From Rhizobium sophorae (lineage in GTDB: Bacteria > Pseudomonadota > Alphaproteobacteria > Rhizobiales > Rhizobiaceae), in assembly GCF_013087515.1 (NCBI RefSeq), contig NZ_JABFCN010000009.1, positions 186,001-250,000 on the forward strand: a stretch of DNA of 64,000 nucleotides. Reading direction: 5' to 3'. Position 1 is the first letter of the stretch. Each line of letters starts with the position of its first letter. This document shows, piece after piece, positions 7,112 through 14,793 of this stretch. A program made the position numbers and the translations under genes. The notes beneath the pieces are model-generated. The model searched no databases and was not told the origin of the DNA. It saw only the letters and a program-made list of their open reading frames with translations.

Positions 7112-9313
7112 ATGACGGATTTGCCCGAACAGAAATCGCGCTTCCGGATGACGCGCCGCCGGTTAATCCTGGGTGGATCGCTGATCGGCGGCGCACTGGT
7201 CGTCGGCTACATCGCAGCCAACCCGATGCAGGTCGCCGGCGCAATCCTGCAAGGCGGCGGCGGCGATCCCGAGCCCAGCGCCTTTGGACCCTTCATCCGT
7301 ATTACTGAGGACGGTTGGGTAACGATCGTTAGCAGGCAGCAGGAACTGGGTCAGGGCATCCATGCCGGTCTCGCCGCGATCGTCGCCGAGGAGCTCGACG
7401 CGGATTGGGACAAAGTGCGCGTCGTCGATTCGCGCAGCAATTTTCGCGCCTACGGCCCGCAGATGACAGGAGCGTCAAACGGCATTGCATCCAATTGGGA
7501 CCTGATGCGCAATGCCGGTGCCGCGGCACGTACTATGTTCGTGGCCGCGGCCGCTCTCCGGTGGGGCGTTCCGAGCGGCTCAATCGATGTCCGCGACGGC
7601 ATTGTATCTCACCTCGACTCTCGCCGCACTGCCACCTTCCCGGAACTCCTCGCCGACGCTTCGCGCCAGCCGCCGCCGGAGTCGCCCATGCTTAAACAGC
7701 CGGCGGACTATCGGCTGATCGGCACCGACAAGGTGCGGCGCAAGGATAGCCTTTCGAAGAGCACGGGCGCCCAGGTCTACACGCAGGACATCCAACGCCC
7801 GGACATGCTGGTCGCGATGGTCGCGCATAGCCCCCGCTTCGGCGGCACGCTGGCGCGGTTCGATGCATCCGACGCGCGCAAGGTGAAGGGCGTCGTCGAT
7901 GTCTTCGCGATCGAAACCGGCGTTGCCGTGGTCGCCGACACGACTTTTGCCGCATGGAAGGGGCGCGATGCGCTTCGCATTGAATGGGACGACAGCGAAG
8001 CCGAAACGCGCTCCACGCACGAACTCGTCCGCTACTATCACGATATCGCGGCAGGACGCAGCGATGTGGAACCGGCCGAGTTCGATTCCAAGGGCGACGA
8101 TCCTGAGGTCCCGTTCGATGGTGATGTCGCGGATTTCGCCTTCGACTTTCCCTATCTCGCGCATGCGCCGATGGAGACACTCGACTGTGTTGCCCAGGTG
8201 AACGGCTGGGACGTCTCGATCACATCGGGCGCGCATCTGGCGACGGTTGACCAGGTCTATGCGGCGTTTGCCGCCCGCACCATTCCCGGCAAGGTCGACA
8301 TCGAAGTGGTGCCTGCCGGCGGGTCGTTCGGCCGCCGCGGCGTTCTGAGCTCCGACTATCTCGTCGAATGTGTGCGGATCGCCAAGCGGACCGATGGCCG
8401 CCCTGTCAAGCTGATGTGGAGCCGCGAGGACGAGATAGCATCCGGCTATTTCCGGCCGATGTCGCATCACCGTGTGTGGGTTCAATTGGGTCCGGACGGG
8501 TTTCCGACGCGCTGGCGCATCCACAGCGTCTGCCAATCGCTTCTTCCCGTTGGGCCGAACTCTCTGGCAACCGAAGGGATCACCCACTCGCCCTATTTCT
8601 CGACCGCTTCGACCGTCGATGGCAAGATCTTCACCCCAACTTTTCCGGTCGTCGTCGGCTTATGGCGCTCGGTCGGTCATTCCTATACCGCGCTGGTGAT
8701 GGAGCATATCGTCGATCAACTTGCCCGGCGGGCCGGCCTCGACCCGGCAGGATACCGACGTGTGTTCTATGAGAAGGTGGGGGATAGGCGACGGCTGGCA
8801 GTTCTTGACGAGCTTTGCCTGAAGGCAGGCTGGGGCACGGCCGTCGAAACCGGGTGGTCACGGGGTCTCGCCATTCACGAAGCCTTCGGCACGATCGTTG
8901 GCCATGTCGCCGAGGTGCGATTGGTCGACGACCGGCCCATCGTCCGCCGCGTTGTTGCTGTCGTCGATTGTGGTATCGCAATCGCGCACGACCAGATCGC
9001 AGCGCAAATGGAGGGGAGCATCGGCTTCGGTCTGTCTGCTGCCCTGTATGGCGCCATCACGCTAAAGGACGGTATCGTTCAGGAAACCAATTTCGATCGA
9101 TACCTGGTTGTGCGTATGAACGAGATGCCGGTCGTCGAAACCCACGTTATCCCCTCCACGGGCCGACCGACCGGTATGGGGGAGCCGGGGGTAGCGCCAA
9201 TTGCACCGGCGGTCGCGAACGCGATCCTGGCATTGACTGGGCAGCCAACGTCACGCCTGCCCTTCCTCGACGGAAACGCGCGCAGCAATTCGGACGTGTC
9301 CGTGCAGTCCTAG
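7112..9313 (+). CDS. Molybdopterin-binding subunit, isoquinoline oxidoreductase beta type (copy 2)
   Basis: A 733-residue catalytic subunit. The ATG at 7112 has an AGAGG site 6 bases upstream; an ATG at 7076 overlapping the previous stop is possible. A twin-arginine-like segment (MTRRRLILGGSLIGG) precedes a long hydrophobic stretch. Hallmarks are intact: GGSFGRRG for cofactor binding, GLWRSVGHSY with Arg519, and TGMGEPG with the catalytic Glu691. It should hydroxylate an N-heterocycle or oxidise an aldehyde in the periplasm; the substrate cannot be told from sequence. Its last 4 bases overlap the convergent AraC gene. Confidence 0.93.
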   Translation: MTDLPEQKSRFRMTRRRLILGGSLIGGALVVGYIAANPMQVAGAILQGGGGDPEPSAFGPFIRITEDGWVTIVSRQQELGQGIHAGLAAIVAEELDADWDKVRVVDSRSNFRAYGPQMTGASNGIASNWDLMRNAGAAARTMFVAAAALRWGVPSGSIDVRDGIVSHLDSRRTATFPELLADASRQPPPESPMLKQPADYRLIGTDKVRRKDSLSKSTGAQVYTQDIQRPDMLVAMVAHSPRFGGTLARFDASDARKVKGVVDVFAIETGVAVVADTTFAAWKGRDALRIEWDDSEAETRSTHELVRYYHDIAAGRSDVEPAEFDSKGDDPEVPFDGDVADFAFDFPYLAHAPMETLDCVAQVNGWDVSITSGAHLATVDQVYAAFAARTIPGKVDIEVVPAGGSFGRRGVLSSDYLVECVRIAKRTDGRPVKLMWSREDEIASGYFRPMSHHRVWVQLGPDGFPTRWRIHSVCQSLLPVGPNSLATEGITHSPYFSTASTVDGKIFTPTFPVVVGLWRSVGHSYTALVMEHIVDQLARRAGLDPAGYRRVFYEKVGDRRRLAVLDELCLKAGWGTAVETGWSRGLAIHEAFGTIVGHVAEVRLVDDRPIVRRVVAVVDCGIAIAHDQIAAQMEGSIGFGLSAALYGAITLKDGIVQETNFDRYLVVRMNEMPVVETHVIPSTGRPTGMGEPGVAPIAPAVANAILALTGQPTSRLPFLDGNARSNSDVSVQS

Positions 9314-10380
9314 CTGTTGGCGGATCCTGCAGGTCTTTGATCCAACGCAAGTCGTCCACCCGCTGCCGCCACAGCAATCTTGTGCTGAATGCGACGGCTC
9401 TCATTATCGGTATCCGGGCGCCGCTCATGGGACAGCAAGCTTGCGGCAACAGACCTTGTCTCAGGCTCAACCTTCCGCCAGCGCCCATATTGACGGGGCG
9501 AGCAGCCCATGACGCGTTTGAAGGCCGTGCTGAACGCGCTTTCCGACTCATAGCCGAGCCAAGCGGCAACCGTCGCGACGGGATCGCTTGAATTTTCCAG
9601 CCTCTCGCAGGCAAGCAGCATCCGCCATCGCGCCACGTACTGCATCGGCGGCTCCCCGACGCGCTCCTTGAACCTGAGCGCGAAAGTCGAGCGCGACATG
9701 CCGGCGATCGTACCAAGCTCTTGAAGGGTCCATTGGTAAGCGGGTTCGGCATGGATTGCCTTGATCGCGGCACCAAGCTGTTTATCCGCCAGAGAGAAGA
9801 ACCAGCCGACTCGGTCTCCGCCGCCCGTGTCCAGATGCACACGTAGTGCCTGCACCAGCATCATATGGGCCAAATGCTGCGCGACCAGGGCGTTGCCAGG
9901 CTGCTCTTCTCGCAGTTCCTTCATCATTTGCTCGACAGACCAGCGCAGGGCTGCCTGCTCTGGCTGTTCGTGGATGTGCACGATCGGCGGAAGCATGCCC
10001 AGCAGCATATCGGCCTGATTGCCTCTCACGCCGAAGCGGCTTCCGACAAGAAACAATCCGCCGCCGCCATTGAGCGTGACGACACCACCCCTTCGCGCGG
10101 CCGGGAATATCTCCCCGGCCCCAACCGCGCCGCCATCGATGCTGCTGCCAAGCCGGAAGGGGCGACCAGTCGGCAGCACGAAGCAATCCCCAGCCACCAG
10201 GCGCACCGGGTCGGCAACGCCGTCGACGGTGAGCCAGCAGTCACCGGACACGACCGCATAACATTTGATGAGCTTGTGCTGGTCGCCGAACTGGACAGCC
10301 CAGTCGCCGCCAGCGTCGAAGCCCGATGAGACGTAGGCATGTGGCTTGAGCAGAGAAAGGACGTCTGAAAGTGGATCCAT
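9310..10380 (-). CDS. AraC family transcriptional regulator (cupin type)
   Basis: A 356-residue regulator. An N-terminal cupin-like sensor domain (about residues 30-200) has the pattern GDCWLTVDG and AGDCFVLPTG. Two helix-turn-helix units follow at about 215-310 (LQELGTIAGMSRSTFALRFK and VATVAAWLGYESESAFSTAFKR). The C-terminal 45 residues are an extra tail. It is divergent from the NmrA-like/SDR/DUF1097 operon across 167 bases and is the natural regulator of it. It is not closely related to the two AraC proteins at 29684 and 47573, which have another type of N-terminal domain. Confidence 0.9.
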   Translation of the reverse strand: MDPLSDVLSLLKPHAYVSSGFDAGGDWAVQFGDQHKLIKCYAVVSGDCWLTVDGVADPVRLVAGDCFVLPTGRPFRLGSSIDGGAVGAGEIFPAARRGGVVTLNGGGGLFLVGSRFGVRGNQADMLLGMLPPIVHIHEQPEQAALRWSVEQMMKELREEQPGNALVAQHLAHMMLVQALRVHLDTGGGDRVGWFFSLADKQLGAAIKAIHAEPAYQWTLQELGTIAGMSRSTFALRFKERVGEPPMQYVARWRMLLACERLENSSDPVATVAAWLGYESESAFSTAFKRVMGCSPRQYGRWRKVEPETRSVAASLLSHERRPDTDNESRRIQHKIAVAAAGGRLALDQRPAGSANS

Positions 10381-10547
10381 GGCTATCTCGGACGATTGCG
10401 AAGATAATGAGGATTATGCAGCATAGACCGTCCTAATGCAACGGCGTAATTTCGAGGCCGAACGTAAATGCTGGCGAGGCACATTTGCTGGTCAGCCGGT
10501 GCGAGACGCGTCGGCCGAACTTGCGCCTTCAAACACTGGAGTAAAAC

Positions 10548-11456
10548 ATGATCGTTATAACTGCCCCCACTGGCAATATTGGCCGTCAAGTCATTCAACA
10601 TCTTCTCATGTCGAGCGCGCCAATCCGAGTGATTGTGCGAGATCCATCACAGTTGGCCGAAGATGTGCGAGATAGCGTCGAGGTCGTCAAAGGCTCTCAC
10701 GGGGATCCTGGCGTCGTCAATGAAGCGTTCAGCGGCGCCGACGCGGTATTCTGGCTCGTGCCTCCCGACCCGAAGGCCGTTTCCGTCAAGGCGGCCTATG
10801 TCGATTTCACCCGTCCCGCGGCAGCGGTTTTGAAGGAGCACCATATCAAGCGCGTTGTTTCGATCACGGCGCTCGGGCGCGGTTCGCCGGTCGCAGACCA
10901 GGCGGGCTTTGTCACCGGCTCGATGGCGATGGATGACTTGATTGCCAGTACGGGCGTCGCATTCCGCGGCTTGGCCATGCCGTCCTTCATGGACAACATA
11001 GCCCGTCAGGCGGCAGCGATCAGGGATCAGGGCAAGTTCTTCCTGCCGATCTCGGGCGGTCTCAAGCTTCCCAGCGTCGCCACACGTGACATCGCAGCGG
11101 TCGCGGCACGCTGGCTGCTCGATGAGAGTTGGACAGGCCAGAGCGAGGTGCCCGTCCTCGGACCCAAGGACATTTCGTTCAACGACATGGCCGAGATCAT
11201 CTCCGATGTGCTCGGCAAGGCAGTCAGCTACCAGCAGATCAGCTTAGACGCCTACAAGGCGCGCTTCGTGCAGTTCGGCATGTCCAACGCGATGGCGCAG
11301 GGCATGATGGACATGGCCTGGGCCAAGGATCAGGGCCTCGACCTGGCAGTGTCGAGGACGCCGGACAACTCAACGCAGACAAGTTTCCGCCAATGGTGCG
11401 AGGACACGCTCAAGCCCGCGTGCTCGGCTGAACCGATCTTCCCAATACGCCATTAA
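10548..11456 (+). CDS. NmrA-like NAD(P)-binding family protein
   Basis: A 302-residue Rossmann protein starting MIVITAPTGNIGRQVI, the dinucleotide-binding loop of atypical SDRs of the NmrA/HSCARG class; FWLVPPDP and IKRVVSITALG are also typical. Family members bind NAD(P)H and act as redox sensors or as quinone/azo reductases, and no catalytic YxxxK is obvious. A GGAG site precedes the ATG. It is the first gene of a three-gene operon under the divergent AraC regulator, followed by an SDR after 15 bases. Confidence 0.85.
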   Translation: MIVITAPTGNIGRQVIQHLLMSSAPIRVIVRDPSQLAEDVRDSVEVVKGSHGDPGVVNEAFSGADAVFWLVPPDPKAVSVKAAYVDFTRPAAAVLKEHHIKRVVSITALGRGSPVADQAGFVTGSMAMDDLIASTGVAFRGLAMPSFMDNIARQAAAIRDQGKFFLPISGGLKLPSVATRDIAAVAARWLLDESWTGQSEVPVLGPKDISFNDMAEIISDVLGKAVSYQQISLDAYKARFVQFGMSNAMAQGMMDMAWAKDQGLDLAVSRTPDNSTQTSFRQWCEDTLKPACSAEPIFPIRH

Positions 11457-11471
11457 CAGGAGCATCAAGCC

Positions 11472-12227
11472 ATGCATTTGACGGGCCACACAATTCTCAT
11501 CACCGGCGGGACGAGCGGCATCGGCCGAGGGCTCGCCGAGGCGTTCCATCAACTCGGCAACCGGGTCATCATCGCTGGACGTCGCCAGGCGCTCATCGAC
11601 GAGATTACCGCAGCGCATCCCGGGATGCATGGCCTGCAGGTAGATGTGCAGGATCCGGCGGCGATTGCCTGCCTAGCCGAAAAGACTCAGTCGCTTTTTC
11701 CCGACCTCGACGTTCTCGTGAACAACGCAGGCATTTCCCGTCTCGAGGCCTTGGATGGCGATGAAATCGACATCGACACATCGCTCTCGATCATCGAGAC
11801 CAACATTGTGGGTGTCCTGCGGCTAACGGCGGCCCTGCTGCCGACACTCGCGAGGCAGCGGGCGTCGACCATTATAACCACCACTTCAGGCCTCGCCTTC
11901 ATACCCCGCTCCAACTACCCCACCTATTGCGCGAGCAAGGCCTTCCTCCATTCGTGGCTACAGTCCCTGCGCCACCAGCTGCGGCATAAGCCGATCGAGG
12001 TCATCGAGCTTCCGCCGCCATACGTTCAGACTGAACTCGCGGGTCCTCAGCAGGCGAGCGATCCCGCCGCCATGCCGCTCGCGGACTATATCGCCGAAGT
12101 CATCAAACTTCTCGGGGAGCCAGCGTCGTCCAACGGCGAGATCCTGGTCGAGCGGGTCAAGGCTCTGCGCATGGCGGAGCAGCGGGGCGCGTATGCGGAA
12201 ATCTACGCGCATCTAAACCCGGCATAG
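11472..12227 (+). CDS. SDR family oxidoreductase (DltE-like)
   Basis: A 251-residue classical short-chain dehydrogenase. It has TGGTSGIGRGLAE for NAD(P) binding, VNNAGIS, a catalytic Ser in TTTSGLAF, and YCASK as the YxxxK pair. The shape resembles DltE-type SDRs. The substrate is unknown. An AGGAG site lies before the ATG. It is the second gene of the operon controlled by the AraC gene at 9310, with the NmrA-like gene upstream and a DUF1097 membrane protein downstream. The same SDR-DUF1097 pairing recurs at 34504-35823. Confidence 0.9.
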   Translation: MHLTGHTILITGGTSGIGRGLAEAFHQLGNRVIIAGRRQALIDEITAAHPGMHGLQVDVQDPAAIACLAEKTQSLFPDLDVLVNNAGISRLEALDGDEIDIDTSLSIIETNIVGVLRLTAALLPTLARQRASTIITTTSGLAFIPRSNYPTYCASKAFLHSWLQSLRHQLRHKPIEVIELPPPYVQTELAGPQQASDPAAMPLADYIAEVIKLLGEPASSNGEILVERVKALRMAEQRGAYAEIYAHLNPA

Positions 12228-12332
12228 GCGTCGGTGTGTTCGCGGGGTCGGATCGATACCCCGAAGCATAGCTCGACTCGCACACCCCTCGTCTCGACCG
12301 GGTTCTGGAGACTTATGAAAGGAAACATCACA

Positions 12333-12854
12333 ATGAGCAGTGCACAATTTCAAGAAGCGCAAAGGCTGCCGCAGGCCAATCACCGCCTGCACCGCAGGAA
12401 ATTCATCCTCTGGACAGTCATCGCCTCCGTCGTAGCGGCCTTCGCCGCGTGGCTCAGCGCAGCGCTCAACCTCGAAGTCTGGGTGATGTTCATCGGATTC
12501 ATCGCGTGGTTCACCCGCCCAACATCCGTGAGGAATAGCTCGGCGGCGATGCTATGCCTCTGGCTCGGTATTGCGGTCGGCGCGGTCTCACATATCATGA
12601 CCGGCGCCCTCTTCCCTTTGCTCGACCATATGGCGCTGCCTGCCGTTGTGTTCCTCGTCGCGATCCTCATCGTCGGCCTGCGCACCCACAGTATCGTAGG
12701 CAACATGCTGGCATGGTTCCTCGGCATGGTGACCTACTTCGCGGCCGAACTCGATCTTGCCGTCGCCTCCTTCATGCATCTGGCCATCGCGACCGGGATC
12801 GGCGGATTTGCCGGCTATACTTGCCAAGCTTTGAACCGGCGCTTCGCCGAGTAA
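12333..12854 (+). CDS. DUF1097-family membrane protein
   Basis: A 173-residue protein with about five hydrophobic segments (from residue 22 on). The pattern VWVMFIGFIAWFTRP and IVGNMLAWFLGMVTYFA is shared with the protein at 35296, so the two are paralogues. DUF1097 proteins are inner-membrane proteins of unknown function. The start at 12333 has AAAGGA about 9 bases upstream; an ATG at 12315 is possible. It closes the NmrA-SDR operon and is followed by a hairpin. Confidence 0.75.
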   Translation: MSSAQFQEAQRLPQANHRLHRRKFILWTVIASVVAAFAAWLSAALNLEVWVMFIGFIAWFTRPTSVRNSSAAMLCLWLGIAVGAVSHIMTGALFPLLDHMALPAVVFLVAILIVGLRTHSIVGNMLAWFLGMVTYFAAELDLAVASFMHLAIATGIGGFAGYTCQALNRRFAE

Positions 12855-13186
12855 CCTCGTCCTTCCGGATCGCGAAGAAATGCCAAGCGCAACAGGACTG
12901 AGCACAAGATCACTCGTGCTCAGTCACACATTTTGAAGCAACGCATCTGCGGCCCAGATGGCCTGCAAGATTATTTCATCTGACCAAGACTAAATCATCC
13001 AGGATCGCCCAGCTGTCTCCAGCATCACACCGCCATAGTGAGCTATGCGGCCCGCCATCTCCCTGTCTTTGTACGCCACAGTACGACGACCACATTTCGG
13101 TTGTTGTCATGCCCTGATTTCTGCCTCTTCTACTTATCCCCGATCCAGGGCCGCACTTCGCGGGCCCGCACGAGAACGGGGACGAC
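12855..13186. other. Junction between cargo and trb operon
   Basis: About 330 bases without a gene. The first part holds a terminator-like hairpin (12896-12925). The 90 bases before trbB turn GC-rich again and end with a GGGGA ribosome binding site before the GTG start at 13187. If a trb promoter exists it should be here. The left limit of the segment native to the conjugation module cannot be fixed by eye. Confidence 0.45.
12896..12925 (+). terminator. Perfect 10-bp hairpin after DUF1097 gene
   Basis: GACTGAGCAC (12896-12905) pairs perfectly with GTGCTCAGTC (12916-12925) around a 10-base loop, 41 bases after the stop at 12854. Only a short T-run (TTTT) follows after some bases, so intrinsic termination is likely but not certain. 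Confidence 0.5.
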
Positions 13187-14170
13187 GTGGCGGCCACTCA
13201 CCAGAAATCGGAGGCAATCCTTCGCGGCGCGCGCATGCTGCGCACGGCCCTCGGGCCGGCGATCGCCCAATTCCTGGAAGATCCCGCGATCGTCGAGGTG
13301 ATGCTCAACCCTGATGGGCGGCTCTGGATCGACCGCCTGTCCGAGGGACTCTCCGACACGGGTGAACGGCTGTCGCCGGCCGACGGCGAACGCATCGTTC
13401 GCCTCGTCGCGCACCATGTCGGCGCCGAGGTTCATCCAAGCAGCCCCCGCGTCTCTGCCGAGTTGCCGGAAACGGGAGAGCGGTTCGAGGGCCTTCTGCC
13501 CCCCGTCGTCGCCGCGCCGGCCTTCGCGATCCGCAAGCCTGCGGTCGCTGTGTTCACGCTCGACAACTATGTCGCGGCCGGCATCATGGCGGACGACCAG
13601 GCTGAAGCGCTGCGGGTCGCCGTCGCCGAGCGCCGCAATATCCTGGTCGCCGGCGGCACCTCGACCGGCAAGACCACGCTCACGAACGCGCTGCTTGCCG
13701 AGGTGTCAAAGACGTCCGACCGCGTGGTGCTGATCGAGGACACGCGCGAACTGCAATGCGCCGCCCCGAACCTCGTTGCCATGCGGACGAAGGACGGCGT
13801 GGTCACGCTGTCAGATCTCGTCCGATCCTCGCTGCGTCTGCGCCCTGATCGTATCCCGATTGGCGAGGTGCGCGGCGCTGAGGCGCTCGATCTGCTCAAG
13901 GCCTGGGGCACCGGCCATCCGGGTGGCATCGGGACCATTCATGCCGGCACCGCCATCGGCGCGCTCCGCCGCCTCGAGCAGCTCATCCAGGAAGCCGTCC
14001 TCACCGTTCCGCGCGCCCTGATCGCCGAGACGATCGATCTGGTCGCCGTGCTCTCCGGCCGCGGCGCCTCGCGCCGGCTCGCCGAACTCGCTCGCGTCGA
14101 AGGGCTCGGCCCCGACGGCGACTACCGCGTCATACCCGCCAGCCAGCACCTCACAGGAGATCCGTCATGA
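13187..14170 (+). CDS. trbB: TrbB, conjugal transfer ATPase (VirB11-like)
   Basis: A 327-residue type IV secretion traffic ATPase starting at GTG (MAATHQKS), with GGGGA just upstream. It has an N-terminal domain followed by a RecA-like core with Walker [10 protein letters not shown] (from residue 156), [11 protein letters not shown], and a [21 protein letters not shown] stretch typical of VirB11/TrbB. It forms a hexamer at the inner membrane that powers pilus and channel assembly. It opens the trb operon and its stop overlaps trbC by 4 bases. Confidence 0.97.
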   Translation: MAATHQKSEAILRGARMLRTALGPAIAQFLEDPAIVEVMLNPDGRLWIDRLSEGLSDTGERLSPADGERIVRLVAHHVGAEVHPSSPRVSAELPETGERFEGLLPPVVAAPAFAIRKPAVAVFTLDNYVAAGIMADDQAEALRVAVAERRNILVAGGTSTGKTTLTNALLAEVSKTSDRVVLIEDTRELQCAAPNLVAMRTKDGVVTLSDLVRSSLRLRPDRIPIGEVRGAEALDLLKAWGTGHPGGIGTIHAGTAIGALRRLEQLIQEAVLTVPRALIAETIDLVAVLSGRGASRRLAELARVEGLGPDGDYRVIPASQHLTGDPS

Positions 14171-14499
14171 TCCAGCATACCATGCGTATCCGCCGTCATA
14201 TCGCGACGGCGGCCTCCCTCACCTTCCTCACCTTGGCGCTCGCGCCCGCCGCCCACGCGTCCGGTTCGTCCATGCCGTGGGAAGCGCCGCTGCAGTCCAT
14301 CCTCGAATCCATCGAAGGCCCTGTCGCCAAGATCGTCGCGGTGATCATCATCATCGTGACTGGCCTCACGCTCGCCTTCGGCGACACCTCCGGCGGCTTC
14401 CGGCGTCTGATCCAGATCGTCTTCGGCCTGTCGATCGCCTTCGCCGCGTCCAGCTTCTTCCTGTCCTTCTTCTCGTTCGGCGGCGGAGCGCTGGTCTGA
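14167..14499 (+). CDS. trbC: TrbC, pilin subunit (VirB2-like)
   Basis: A 110-residue protein with a long signal peptide ending near AAHASG and two hydrophobic segments (IVAVIIIIVTGLTLAFG and IVFGLSIAFAASSFFLSFF). This is the layout of TrbC/VirB2 major pilins, which form the conjugative pilus. It overlaps trbB and trbD (the latter by one base), consistent with tight co-translation. Confidence 0.93.
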   Translation: MIQHTMRIRRHIATAASLTFLTLALAPAAHASGSSMPWEAPLQSILESIEGPVAKIVAVIIIIVTGLTLAFGDTSGGFRRLIQIVFGLSIAFAASSFFLSFFSFGGGALV

Positions 14500-14780
14500 T
14501 GGCGACGTCCGCGGAGACGGCAGGCGAAGTGCCGGGTTTTTCGGTGCCGGTCCATCGCGCGCTGACCGAGCATATTCTGCTCGGCGGCGCGCCGCGCTCG
14601 ATCGCTATCCTGAACGGGACGCTGGCGGCAGCGCTTGGCCTCGGCCTGCGCCTCTGGCTGGTCGGCCTCGGTCTTTGGGCGATCGGTCACTTCGCCGCCG
14701 TCTGGGCCGCCAAACGCGATCCGCAGTTCATCGACGTCGTGCGCAGGCATCTGCGCATCCCCAGTCATCTGTCGGTTTGA
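14499..14780 (+). CDS. trbD: TrbD, mating-pair formation protein (VirB3-like)
   Basis: A 93-residue inner-membrane protein starting MATSAETAGEVPGF. The conserved PVHRALTEHILLGGAPR motif comes before two membrane segments (residues about 37-70), and a basic end follows (VRRHLRIPSHLSV). This is the usual TrbD/VirB3 form. Its start shares a base with the trbC stop, and trbE begins 13 bases downstream. Confidence 0.92.
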   Translation: MATSAETAGEVPGFSVPVHRALTEHILLGGAPRSIAILNGTLAAALGLGLRLWLVGLGLWAIGHFAAVWAAKRDPQFIDVVRRHLRIPSHLSV

Positions 14781-14793
14781 GGGGCGCGCGGCC

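Noticed and set aside
7580-8587. 335-codon minus-strand frame over the second molybdopterin subunit
   Set aside because: Antisense shadow; no domain recognised.
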